Shown: piece after piece, positions 29,644 through 38,233 of the stretch
Layout: every line of letters begins with the position of its first letter
How positions within the stretch are numbered: the stretch's first letter is position 1
Source: Psychrobacter sp. 1044
Lineage (GTDB): Bacteria > Pseudomonadota > Gammaproteobacteria > Pseudomonadales > Moraxellaceae
Direction of reading: 5' to 3'
Assembly (NCBI RefSeq): GCF_904846525.1
Contig: NZ_CAJHAZ010000007.1
Location: forward strand, 1 to 64,000
Length of the DNA stretch: 64,000 bases
Notes under the pieces: model-generated
Told to the model about the DNA's origin: nothing
The model's input: the letters and a program-made list of their open reading frames with translations, nothing else
The model's database searches: none
Translations under genes and position numbers: made by a program

Positions 29644-30402
29644 CTAATAAGTCGTCGGGGTGTGCGCACTAACAATGCGAGTCACGCCATCAGTAGGGTT
29701 GATAAAAGTATGCGGGCGAATGGTATCAATCACGTAGCTATCCCCTTGGTTTAATAGATACGTCGTCTCATCGATACGGATAAGAATCTTGCCTTCAATA
29801 ACGGTGCCAATCTCTTCACCTTCGTGGGCGATTTTTTCTTCCGTTGAGCTGTTCGGTTGATACACCTCAATCAAAAAACCCAAATTCTTGGTGGTACTAC
29901 AGTTATATACCTGTCTTAGCGACACTCTGCTACTCGGTTCGCTCAACTCCAACAAATCCTTTGGCGTTACCACGACTCTCGCCTTTGGTTCCTTCCATTC
30001 ATCACTAAAAAACGTGGTTAAATCAGAACCCAATACCGCCAAAATTGCCTTTAGCGTATTCACTGCTGGACTGACTTTATTGCGCTCAATGGAGCTGATA
30101 GAAGTATTGGTTAATCCCGACAATTTCGCAAGCTTACGTTGCGAGTAGCCCTTTGCGAGGCGCAGCTGATTGATCTTTTTACCGATATCCTCTTCTGGCG
30201 ACTCGTCATTTTCGGTTGACATCGCTGTCTCAGAGTCTGTCAGCTCATCTTCATCATCACCACTGGTGTCGTCATCTTTATCGATATCAGCCGCCTTATC
30301 GCTGGCGACATCAGCGTCAATGCTGCTATTAATATCAATGTCAGTGCTGGCATTGTCTACATTGCCTTCAGTAGTGCTATTCAGTTTGGGTTTTGCTGGC
30401 AT
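29644..30402 (-). CDS. XRE-cupin transcriptional regulator (PuuR-like)
   Basis: From the ATG at 30402 this is a 252-residue regulator. Residues about 77-130 form an XRE-type helix-turn-helix (LRLAKGYSQRKLAKLSGLTN), and about 175-250 a cupin domain (EEIGTVIEGKILIRID), the same domain order as PuuR, the repressor of putrescine utilisation in E. coli. Unusually, the first 75 residues are a highly acidic, Ser/Asp/Glu-rich, probably disordered extension absent from typical PuuR. An earlier ATG at 30450 would add 16 residues. The gene overlaps the end of the puuD-like gene by 26 bases, so the two are translated together. It probably controls the divergent puu operon. Confidence 0.85.
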   Translation of the reverse strand: MPAKPKLNSTTEGNVDNASTDIDINSSIDADVASDKAADIDKDDDTSGDDEDELTDSETAMSTENDESPEEDIGKKINQLRLAKGYSQRKLAKLSGLTNTSISSIERNKVSPAVNTLKAILAVLGSDLTTFFSDEWKEPKARVVVTPKDLLELSEPSSRVSLRQVYNCSTTKNLGFLIEVYQPNSSTEEKIAHEGEEIGTVIEGKILIRIDETTYLLNQGDSYVIDTIRPHTFINPTDGVTRIVSAHTPTTY

Positions 30403-31117
30403 AGTGAATGAATTCCGTGAATAGAAATTTGGACAAGTCGTCTTGTGCATAATTTAACTCAGGATGCCATTGTACACCAATCATAAATGGATGTTGCAAC
30501 AAGCTGATAGCTTCGACCAAACCATCAGGCGCTAGAGCCTCAACCAATAAACGCGCGCCTACTTTATTGATTGCTTGTTTATGTAGCGAGTTAACGTGCC
30601 ATTTTTCACCAAACGCCGCCAGTCGACCCGCAGGTTGGATAATCACGTCATGAACTGGCTGATACTGCACTTCAAGTGGCTGAGTATTGTCCTCTAAATG
30701 TGGCTCATAAAACCCCTCTACTTCCCGCCAATCAGGATGTAGCGTGCCACCAAAATGCACATTCATCTCTTGCAAACCTCGGCAAACCGCCAATAGCGGA
30801 GTGCCAGTCTTGTCTGCATAATCCAACAATTTAAAGCTCAGCTCATCACGACCCAAGTCTTGTTTCGCTTCGATATGCGTCGTGCCATAACGCGTTGGTG
30901 CCACGTTACTATAACTGCCCGTTAACAAAATCCCATCTGCGATATTCAGTAGCGCCTCAAAGTTTTCGCTATCGGCAGCAGTGTTTGGCAGCAGTATGGG
31001 ATTGCCACCATAAAAATTCACGGCATCGATATATTTTTGATACACCGCTTGTGCTGGCTGCCCATCAACCATCTTATGACAAGAAACAATAGCAATAATA
31101 GGTCTAGAATTTTTCAT
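30377..31117 (-). CDS. puuD: Gamma-glutamyl-gamma-aminobutyrate hydrolase (PuuD-like)
   Basis: This 246-residue class I glutamine-amidotransferase-like peptidase (C26 family) hydrolyses gamma-glutamyl-GABA to glutamate and GABA, the last step of the Puu pathway. The nucleophile is in LLAVCRGLQEMNVHFGG (Cys at about 116), and the His-Glu of the triad is in GVQWHPELN (about 223). It is divergent from puuA, and its end overlaps the start of the XRE-cupin regulator. The context with puuA- and puuB-like genes supports the assignment. Confidence 0.88.
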   Translation of the reverse strand: MKNSRPIIAIVSCHKMVDGQPAQAVYQKYIDAVNFYGGNPILLPNTAADSENFEALLNIADGILLTGSYSNVAPTRYGTTHIEAKQDLGRDELSFKLLDYADKTGTPLLAVCRGLQEMNVHFGGTLHPDWREVEGFYEPHLEDNTQPLEVQYQPVHDVIIQPAGRLAAFGEKWHVNSLHKQAINKVGARLLVEALAPDGLVEAISLLQHPFMIGVQWHPELNYAQDDLSKFLFTEFIHYASKTQTE

Positions 31118-31584
31118 ACCGTCTTCCCTAGTTATAACAAATAGACCTCATCGTCTATATTGCTCAATCCTTTATTTAGCTAAAATTTAACACAGCACCC
31201 CATAAAATGTAAACTATAAATTTCAATATTGCCGATATTAATAATAAAATTGGAAAAATGTATTAATTTAAGATAATTTTAAATAAAAATTGACAACTAT
31301 ATTTTTCACACATATATTGGAAGTCATCAGCGAGACATTAAACAAGGGTTGACGTTTATATCTCGATGTTAAGGGCTAAGAACAGCGAAATCTAAAGAAT
31401 TCATATTATTAATAAAATCTGTTTTGAGAAACATAAAGAGACACATAAAGACTGTTTAAATAAGAGGTAATCAATCGCTGTTTTACCAAGTATTGGTCAG
31501 AAATATCACTAAAAGACGATGCGCCAGCAGTATCCGTATTGACAATAATCCCAGTAATTCTAAAAATTCATAGGAAGAATAGAC
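31118..31584. other. Divergent control region between puuD and puuA
   Basis: This 467-base, strongly A+T-rich stretch separates the regulator/puuD operon from the puuA operon. It contains a near-consensus plus-strand promoter (31290-31318), a 260-base puuA leader with an imperfect direct repeat ACATAAAGA (31429 and 31441 areas), and the puuA ribosome site AGGAAG. No gene is seen. Confidence 0.6.
31290..31318 (+). promoter_or_regulatory. Sigma-70 promoter of the puuA operon
   Basis: A perfect TTGACA at 31290-31295 and TATATT at 31313-31318 are spaced by exactly 17 bases. Transcription would start near 31325 and run through a 260-base leader to puuA. The strong match suggests control by repression, probably by the adjacent XRE-cupin protein. 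Confidence 0.75.
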
Positions 31585-32928
31585 ATGACGACAACCAATG
31601 GAATGGTCGAATCTGCAAACAACACAGAATACGTTTATGTTGCGGCAGGTGATATTAATGGCTTACTTCGTGGTAAGCGCATCCCTTTCAATCAAATGGA
31701 AAAAGCAGAAAACGGTGCGATACGATTGCCTTTATCTATCTTAGGCGTTGATATTTGGGGTGCTGATGTCATCGAGTCTTCTCAATGTAATGGCGATATA
31801 GATGCCATTGCCCGTCCTACGGGTCGTGCCGCCTATCCACTTCTCAATACCAGTGCGCCTTCATCGCTATTGCCCGTTTGGCTTTATACAGAAAATAACG
31901 AGCCTTATTACGGTGATGCCAGACACGTTTTGGATTACATCAGCAAAAAATTCAAAGCGCTTGGTTTGACTCCAGTGATGGCCACTGAGCTGGAATTTTA
32001 TTTGGTTGACTATACTGAAGGCGAAACCCCAAGACCACCTATCCGCCCCAAAAGCGGGCTAAGACTGAATAAAACCTCAATTTTGAGTATCAATGATCTA
32101 TTACAATTCGATGAATTTTTAGACGAAGTTTATGCACAGTGCAAAAAGCTCGATATCCCAGCAGATGCCGCGTTGGCAGAGAATGGCTGTGGCCAGTTTG
32201 AGATTAATTTATTACACGTAGACGATCCACTAAAAGCCGCTGACGATGCGATTTTGTTCAAACAGGTCGTCAAAGCCGTCGCTGCTCGCCGTAAACTCAC
32301 CGCGACATTCATGGCAAAGCCTTTTGGTCTGCAGTCGGGTAATGGTTTTCATGTGCATTGCAGCTTATTAGATAAAAACGGCAATAATGTCTTTGATGAT
32401 GGGTCAGATGAAGGCTCAGATATCTTGCGCCATGCAGTCGCTGGATTGTTAAAGACCATGTCAGATTGCACATTGTTATTTGCCCCACATGTGAATTCTT
32501 ATCGCCGCTTTACACCCGGTACGCTAGCGCCAAACAATGTGTCATGGGGTTATGAAAACCGCACGGCGGCAGTACGTATCCCTGGTGGTGACTCAAAAGC
32601 GCGCCGTATCGAGCACCGTGTCTCTGGCGCTGACGCCAATCCTTATCTGGTCTGTAGTGCGGTACTGGCAGGTATGCTGTATGGCATCGAGAACAAGCTG
32701 GAAGCGCCAGAACCCATTAATAGCATTACTTACGACGAAGCCGAACTTAAGACCTTGCCATTAGACTGGCTGTCCGCCATCCGCAAATTTGAAAGCAGTG
32801 ATGTGATTGATTCGCTGTTCCCAAGCGAGATGATTGAGCTGTTGATCGCGGTCAAAAAGCAAGAAGCCAAACGCTTTGCTCAGCAAGTGACCAACCTTGA
32901 ATACCTCACCTATTTACAGGATGTTTGA
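31585..32928 (+). CDS. puuA: Glutamine synthetase family protein, gamma-glutamylpolyamine synthetase type
   Basis: This 447-residue member of the glutamine synthetase superfamily ligates glutamate to an amine using ATP. Catalytic-domain motifs are present: TELEFYL (about 133) for metal binding, AENGCGQFEINLLH (about 205), FGLQSGNGFHVHCSL (about 248) for ATP/glutamate and ENRTAAVRIPGG (about 328). The short beta-grasp N-domain and the neighbouring oxidase point to gamma-glutamylputrescine (or other polyamine) synthetase rather than the nitrogen-assimilating GlnA. The ribosome site is AGGAAG. The puuB-like gene starts one base after its stop codon. Confidence 0.9.
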   Translation: MTTTNGMVESANNTEYVYVAAGDINGLLRGKRIPFNQMEKAENGAIRLPLSILGVDIWGADVIESSQCNGDIDAIARPTGRAAYPLLNTSAPSSLLPVWLYTENNEPYYGDARHVLDYISKKFKALGLTPVMATELEFYLVDYTEGETPRPPIRPKSGLRLNKTSILSINDLLQFDEFLDEVYAQCKKLDIPADAALAENGCGQFEINLLHVDDPLKAADDAILFKQVVKAVAARRKLTATFMAKPFGLQSGNGFHVHCSLLDKNGNNVFDDGSDEGSDILRHAVAGLLKTMSDCTLLFAPHVNSYRRFTPGTLAPNNVSWGYENRTAAVRIPGGDSKARRIEHRVSGADANPYLVCSAVLAGMLYGIENKLEAPEPINSITYDEAELKTLPLDWLSAIRKFESSDVIDSLFPSEMIELLIAVKKQEAKRFAQQVTNLEYLTYLQDV

Positions 32929-32929
32929 T

Positions 32930-34291
32930 ATGTCAAATAACTCAAATAGCAATGCAGCAACGAACCAAAACTTATCGTCGAATAATACGCGTAATATTCC
33001 GCATTATTCAGACAAAGGACAATATCCTGATAGCTATTATGCAGCCAGTCGTAATCCTAAGCCGGATAGACCAACACTAAAGAATGACATCCAAGTGGAA
33101 ATATGTGTGGTTGGCGGCGGCTATAGCGGTTTATCCACGGCCCTGCATCTCATTGAAACCGACCATGAAGTCGTGGTACTGGAAGGCGCGCAAATTGGTT
33201 GGGGCGCATCAGGGCGTAATGGCGGTCAAATTGTCAATGGTCTAAATGCGAGCCTACAAAAAATCAAAAAGTCTTATGGTCAAGAAAATGCAGACTTCGT
33301 CGGTCAGCTCGTGACCCGCGGTGGCAAAATTATTCGTCGTTTTGTTAGAGACTACGATATCAGCTGTGATCTCAAAGAAAAAAATATCTTTGCGGCATTA
33401 AATAATGGACAGCTAAAAGACTTGCAAGAAACGCATGCACTATGGGAGAGCCATGGTATGCATGATCGAGAAATGCTCGATAAGCGCGGTATCCAAGAGC
33501 ATATAAAATCAGATGCCTATGTGGGCGGAGTCATCGATCACTCCGGTGGACACTTCCATCCATTGAATCTTGCTCTAGGTGAGGCAGCGGCCATTGAGCA
33601 AGGCGGCGGCACTATTTACGAAAACACCTTAGTGGTTGATATTGAGTATGCTGACGATGCTATCAAAGTCATTACCGAGTTTGGCACCGTAACTTGTAAG
33701 CAAGCGGTGCTATGCGGCAATGCCTATCTCAATAAAGTGATCCCTAAACTGACTGACCGTGTTATGCCGGTATCGACGCAAATTATCGCCACCGAGCCGC
33801 TGGGTGATTTAGCAGACCAGTTACTGCCAACCGATGTTTGTGTCGAAGATGTCCGCTACATTTTGGATTACTATCGCCTCTCAGCAGACAAGCGCATGTT
33901 ATTCGGCGGTGGTACAGTCTACGGTGGTCAAGACCCCGCCGACATCACAGCTAAAATTAGACCAAATATGAATAAGATTTTTCCAGAGTTACGTGATGTC
34001 AAAATTGACTATGCGTGGAGTGGGAACTTTGCGTTGTCTTTTTCTCGCGTACCACAAATGGGCAAGCTACATGAGCGAGTATATTTCGCCCATGGTTATA
34101 GTGGTCATGGCGTGACAGGATCGCATCTATTTGGACAAATATTAGCCGATGCCATCAATGGTAAAACCAAAGAGTTCGATGCTTTTGCACAGATTCCTTG
34201 GATTCCGTTCCCAGGTGGTCGAGCGCTGCGAGTCCCTTACTCTGTCATGGGCTCATGGTGGTATGCGCTAAAAGATACCACTGGCATGTAA
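32930..34291 (+). CDS. puuB: FAD-dependent gamma-glutamylputrescine oxidase (PuuB-like)
   Basis: This 453-residue DAO-family flavoprotein oxidises gamma-glutamylputrescine to the aldehyde, releasing ammonia and H2O2. The dinucleotide-binding motif CVVGGGYSGLSTALHLIE is at about 60-77, followed by IGWGASGRNGGQI, and the C-terminal substrate/FAD motif is HGYSGHGVTGSHLFGQ. The first 50 residues are Asn/Ser-rich. The start at 32930 is chosen because AGGA lies 8 bases upstream and the stop of puuA ends at 32928; an upstream ATG (32897) would overlap puuA. It is translationally coupled to puuA. Confidence 0.9.
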   Translation: MSNNSNSNAATNQNLSSNNTRNIPHYSDKGQYPDSYYAASRNPKPDRPTLKNDIQVEICVVGGGYSGLSTALHLIETDHEVVVLEGAQIGWGASGRNGGQIVNGLNASLQKIKKSYGQENADFVGQLVTRGGKIIRRFVRDYDISCDLKEKNIFAALNNGQLKDLQETHALWESHGMHDREMLDKRGIQEHIKSDAYVGGVIDHSGGHFHPLNLALGEAAAIEQGGGTIYENTLVVDIEYADDAIKVITEFGTVTCKQAVLCGNAYLNKVIPKLTDRVMPVSTQIIATEPLGDLADQLLPTDVCVEDVRYILDYYRLSADKRMLFGGGTVYGGQDPADITAKIRPNMNKIFPELRDVKIDYAWSGNFALSFSRVPQMGKLHERVYFAHGYSGHGVTGSHLFGQILADAINGKTKEFDAFAQIPWIPFPGGRALRVPYSVMGSWWYALKDTTGM

Positions 34292-34360
34292 ACGCATAAA
34301 AACTTTGAATAATAAACATTGAATAAGGTGTTTTTATTTTAAATGCGGTCGTTACAGTGA

Positions 34361-34427
34361 CCTATCATAGCAACGGATTGTTGTGATAGGGCGCGATAGA
34401 CAGTTGATTCGCTACTGTCTGTCGCGC
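34361..34427 (+). promoter_or_regulatory. Double hairpin between puuB and the NhaC-type gene
   Basis: Two adjacent stem-loops lie in the 195-base gap. The first (34361-34390) pairs CCTATCA..CAAC with GTTGTGATAGG, with a small bulge. The second (34391-34427) pairs GCGCGATAGACAGT with ACTGTCTGTCGCGC, 13 of 14 positions. Neither has a T run, so they may protect or attenuate the operon mRNA, or be a REP-like element. Confidence 0.6.
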
Positions 34428-34486
34428 GTCAACCATAGAATAGAGCTTGTTTAAAAAAACAATGAGGTTTTACAGGGAGCGTAAAT

Positions 34487-35980
34487 ATGAACATGAAGCT
34501 CAATGATGCTGTCGAAGGACAGTATCATAATAAGCGAGTATTTCTCACCGTCATAGTAGCCGTCGTCATCTATCTGGCTTTTGCTTGGCTATCTACCAGC
34601 CGTGCCCCAGACCAATCTTGGGGCGCCTTATCTTTACTACCAACATTACTAGTATTAGTCACTGCCATTGTCTCTAGGCGACCATTTGAATCCATGATCG
34701 CAGGCTGTGTCGCTGGCCTTGTGATGCTCAACCCTTTTGATTTGGTCTCCCCTTTTGCAGACAACATGTCGATGGTGCTGGGTAATGAGACCATTATTTG
34801 GATTGTTCTGGTCTGCGGTCTGATGGGTGGTCTCATTCAACTGCTTGAGATTAGTGGGTGTCTAGATGGCTTTAGTGAATGGCTACAAAAAATCATTAAG
34901 TCGCGCCGTCAGTCATTGTTGGCCACCTTTGCTTTGGGCGTGGTGGTTTTCATTGATGACTATTTGAACTGTCTAGCCGTATCAACCTCCGTCAAAAAAC
35001 TCACTGACGTCTATAACGTTTCTCGTGAGAAGCTTGCTTATATTGTCGATTCAACCGCCGCACCGATGTGTATTATCGTGCCTATTTCTACTTGGGCGGT
35101 CTACTTTGCCGGTCTTTTAGAAGAAAACGGCGTGGCTGGCGATGGTGAAGGTATTGGGCTTTATATCAGCGCGATTCCTTATATGGCATATGCTTGGTTT
35201 GCACTTTTGATTGTATTCTTGGTCGCGTATGGCATTTTAGGTGACTGGGGTCCGATGAAAAAAGCCGAGGCACGCGCCAAAGCGGGTAATCCTGTTCCTG
35301 AAGCCTTTGTCGAAGAGCAACTGGTCTCAAACGTCCAAGCCAAGCGTAAACTATCGTTCAAAGCCAATATCGCAAACTTCGCTTTCCCAATGATTTTGTT
35401 AATTGTCTCGACGGTCTACTTCGAAATCGATCTATTACGCGGTGCATTATTGACCTGTTTTGTGACCGTCGTTGTCTATTGGATGCAAGGCATTTTAAGT
35501 TTTGAGACGCAAGTTGAAGCCATCTTTAAAGGCTTTAAAGTCATGCTTTATCCGCTCTCAACCGTCATCGGCGGTTTTTTCTTAAAAGCCATCAATGATG
35601 AGCTTGGTATGACCTCATATGTGATTGAGGCTATCACGCCTTATATGACCATTATTATTTTCCCTGCCGTCATCTTTGCCGTCATGGCTTTCTTAACTTT
35701 TGCCACATCATCAAGCTGGGGGCTGTATGTCCTTGCTATGCCGATTGTCTTTCCAATCTCTATTGCACTAGGCGTTAGCACTCCCCTTATGATTGGCGCA
35801 TTGTTATCAGCATCATCATTTGGTAGCCATGCTTGCTTCTTTAGTGATTCATCGCTACTTGCCGCGCAAGGTGCTGGCTGCTCCCCCATGCAGCATGCTT
35901 TTACCCAGTTCCCCTATGCCATGCTCGGCGCGGGTTTATCCGTCGTCACCTTCTTAGGATTGGGTTATATGATGGCTTAA
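34487..35980 (+). CDS. NhaC family Na+/H+ antiporter-like transporter
   Basis: This 497-residue inner-membrane protein has about eleven to twelve hydrophobic segments and the NhaC superfamily pattern, including GVVVFIDDYLNCLAVSTSVK (about 150-169) and a C-terminal half containing FATSSSWGLYVLAMPIVFP (about 404-422) and FGSHACFFSDSS. NhaC relatives exchange Na+ or H+ for organic ions, including malate/lactate and amino acids. Lying between puuB and aguB in a catabolic operon, it is a candidate for uptake or exchange of agmatine or putrescine; this is inference from position. It is preceded by GGGAGCG 7 bases upstream. Confidence 0.85.
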   Translation: MNMKLNDAVEGQYHNKRVFLTVIVAVVIYLAFAWLSTSRAPDQSWGALSLLPTLLVLVTAIVSRRPFESMIAGCVAGLVMLNPFDLVSPFADNMSMVLGNETIIWIVLVCGLMGGLIQLLEISGCLDGFSEWLQKIIKSRRQSLLATFALGVVVFIDDYLNCLAVSTSVKKLTDVYNVSREKLAYIVDSTAAPMCIIVPISTWAVYFAGLLEENGVAGDGEGIGLYISAIPYMAYAWFALLIVFLVAYGILGDWGPMKKAEARAKAGNPVPEAFVEEQLVSNVQAKRKLSFKANIANFAFPMILLIVSTVYFEIDLLRGALLTCFVTVVVYWMQGILSFETQVEAIFKGFKVMLYPLSTVIGGFFLKAINDELGMTSYVIEAITPYMTIIIFPAVIFAVMAFLTFATSSSWGLYVLAMPIVFPISIALGVSTPLMIGALLSASSFGSHACFFSDSSLLAAQGAGCSPMQHAFTQFPYAMLGAGLSVVTFLGLGYMMA

Positions 35981-36007
35981 GCCAATCTTAACGCTATTAT
36001 TGTAATC

Positions 36008-36046
36008 ATTGACTAACGGGCAATGAGAGATTGTTCGTTAATCAAT
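36008..36046 (+). promoter_or_regulatory. Hairpin between the NhaC-type gene and aguB
   Basis: ATTGACTAACG (36008-36018) pairs with CGTTAATCAAT (36036-36046), 10 of 11 positions. It is followed by an A-rich rather than T-rich stretch, so it is not a standard terminator and may be an mRNA processing or stability element. Confidence 0.4.
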
Positions 36047-36100
36047 AAAAACAGCCCTTTTATGTGGTAGTCACTAATAAATACGACAAGGATTTAGATC

Positions 36101-36970
36101 ATGCGAAATGTTACCGTTGCTACGACTCAAATGGCATGTGGTTGGGATATACAACAAAATATTGCCACTGCGACTGACTTGGTCACCAAAGCCGCCAAAG
36201 CGGGTGCCAATATCATTTTGCTACAAGAGTTGTTTGAGACGCCTTACTTCTGCCAAGTTCATGACTTTGATTACTTTGCCCTTGCGACCGCAGTTGAGGA
36301 TAATGCGGCCATCAATCACTTCAAACGGTTGGCTAAAGACTTAGAAGTGGTATTACCGATTAGCTTTTATGAAAAATCAGGCAATACCTTTTTTAATAGC
36401 GTGACCGTGATTGATGCCGATGGCGAGATACTCGGCACTTATCGTAAAACGCATATACCAGATGGCATTCCTTATGCCGAAAAATTCTACTTTACCCCTG
36501 GCGATACTGGATTCAAGGTTTGGCAAACCAAGTATGCCAAAATCGGTGTCGGTATTTGCTGGGATCAATGGTTCCCTGAATGCGCTCGTAGCATGGCATT
36601 GATGGGTGCAGAAATACTGTTTTATCCGACTGCGATTGGTGATGAGCCAATATTGGACATCGACTCAAAAGGTCATTGGCTGCGCTGTATGCAAGGTCAT
36701 GCTGCTGCTAATCTCATGCCAGTCGTAGCAGCCAATCGTATTGGCACTGAGACAATTACTCAAAACGGAAACGATAGCGTCATGGCGTTCTATGGTAGCT
36801 CGTTTATTACTGATGGCCGCGGTGAGATCATCCAAGAAGCATCTAAAGATAAAGAACAGATACTTAGTACGACTTTTGACTTAGAACAACTGGCTATCGA
36901 ACGTCAGCAATGGGGCATTTTCCGTGATCGTCGTCCATCGATGTATGGCACGTTGCTGACTCATGGATAA
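36101..36970 (+). CDS. aguB: N-carbamoylputrescine amidase
   Basis: This 289-residue nitrilase-superfamily enzyme hydrolyses N-carbamoylputrescine to putrescine, CO2 and ammonia. The catalytic triad is visible: Glu in LLQELFETPYF (about 43), Lys in YRKTHIPDG (about 117) and Cys in GVGICWDQWFPE (about 150). The length and the FETPYFCQ segment match AguB of Pseudomonas and plants. The ribosome site AAGGA lies upstream. aguA follows after 52 bases, so both steps from agmatine to putrescine are encoded together. Confidence 0.95.
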   Translation: MRNVTVATTQMACGWDIQQNIATATDLVTKAAKAGANIILLQELFETPYFCQVHDFDYFALATAVEDNAAINHFKRLAKDLEVVLPISFYEKSGNTFFNSVTVIDADGEILGTYRKTHIPDGIPYAEKFYFTPGDTGFKVWQTKYAKIGVGICWDQWFPECARSMALMGAEILFYPTAIGDEPILDIDSKGHWLRCMQGHAAANLMPVVAANRIGTETITQNGNDSVMAFYGSSFITDGRGEIIQEASKDKEQILSTTFDLEQLAIERQQWGIFRDRRPSMYGTLLTHG

Positions 36971-37022
36971 AGTTTGTTAACAAGCAAGCTCACTCGCGCT
37001 ATCGTCAAATAAGGTGCTCTAT

Positions 37023-38150
37023 ATGTCATTATTACCGAACCAATCAATCACTGGCTCAACACCACAACAAGACGGCTTTTACATGCCAGCAGAATTTGAG
37101 CCGATACAAAAAATATGGATGGTATGGCCTTACCGTGCTGATAACTGGCGACAGCAAGCCGCTCCTGCTCAGAAATCTTATGCTGATGTTGCATTGGCAA
37201 TCAACAGATTTTGTGAGGTTGGCGTACTGGTCAATCCTGATAATTATCAATCATGCCGCGATAGTCTACCTGCTGACATCGACGTCATATCCGTGCCCAG
37301 CAACGATGCTTGGGCGCGTGATACTGTCCCGACATTTTTAATCAATGATAAAGGCGAGCTACGCGCTTGTGATTGGACATTCAATGCATGGGGCGGCGAC
37401 TATGACGGACTATACTCGCCATGGGATGACGATGATAAGCTGGCTGAACGCTTATGTGACCATCTAGATATCAAACGCTATCGAACGGATGACTTTGTGA
37501 TGGAAGGCGGTGCATTTCATGTCGATGGTGAAGGCACCGTTCTGACCACACGTATGTGTTTGCTCAGTCCTGGACGTAACCCACACCTAACCGAAGATCA
37601 AATTGAAGACAAGTTAAAAGCCTATCTCAATGTGCAAAAAGTACTGTGGATTGATGACGGTATCGATCCTGACGAAACCACTGGTCATATTGATGATATT
37701 GCCTGCTTTGCGCGCCCTGGTGAAGTGGTTTGTTTATACACTGATGATTCTGAGCATCCATTTTATAAAGCAACACAAAAAGCCTATGAGCAGCTCTCAA
37801 ATATGACCGATGCCAAAGGTCGCCGCCTAAAAGTCCATAAGCTTTGCTGTACCAAGCAACCTATTACTTTACCTGAGAACTATGATATTGAGCAGTCTGA
37901 TGATGCCAAGGCGCGTCAGACTGGTGATGTTTGTATCGCTTCGTATGCCAATTTTTTAATTTGTAATGAGGCTATCATCGTACCGCAATATGATGATGAA
38001 AATGATTCATTAGCCATCGAGCAGCTTGAAAAAGTATTTCCTCAGCATCAAGTAGTGGGAGTACGTACAAAGGAGATTGTCTTTGGCGGTGGTAATATTC
38101 ACTGTATTACTCAGCAGCAGCCAAAATCATCAATTAAAAGCATTAACTAA
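37023..38150 (+). CDS. aguA: Agmatine deiminase
   Basis: This 375-residue guanidino-group-modifying enzyme (peptidylarginine deiminase family) converts agmatine to N-carbamoylputrescine and ammonia. Family motifs are SNDAWARDTVPTFL (about 88-101), the EGGAFHVDGEG segment (about 160), TTGHIDDIACF (about 220) and the nucleophilic Cys near the C-terminus in FGGGNIHCITQQQP. The ATG at 37023 is chosen since AAGG lies 8 bases upstream; an in-frame GTG three codons earlier is less likely. No arginine decarboxylase is in this window, so agmatine is imported or made elsewhere. Confidence 0.96.
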   Translation: MSLLPNQSITGSTPQQDGFYMPAEFEPIQKIWMVWPYRADNWRQQAAPAQKSYADVALAINRFCEVGVLVNPDNYQSCRDSLPADIDVISVPSNDAWARDTVPTFLINDKGELRACDWTFNAWGGDYDGLYSPWDDDDKLAERLCDHLDIKRYRTDDFVMEGGAFHVDGEGTVLTTRMCLLSPGRNPHLTEDQIEDKLKAYLNVQKVLWIDDGIDPDETTGHIDDIACFARPGEVVCLYTDDSEHPFYKATQKAYEQLSNMTDAKGRRLKVHKLCCTKQPITLPENYDIEQSDDAKARQTGDVCIASYANFLICNEAIIVPQYDDENDSLAIEQLEKVFPQHQVVGVRTKEIVFGGGNIHCITQQQPKSSIKSIN

Positions 38151-38233
38151 CATCATCAATTAAAAGCACGCGCATAAAAATATAGACCCAAATGGATTTT
38201 GAACCCAATAATATTTTAAAAAAGGACATAGCT

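Noticed and set aside
31325..31584. Possible riboswitch in the long puuA leader
   Set aside because: The leader is A+T-rich with no strong nested hairpins or known motif; length alone is not evidence.
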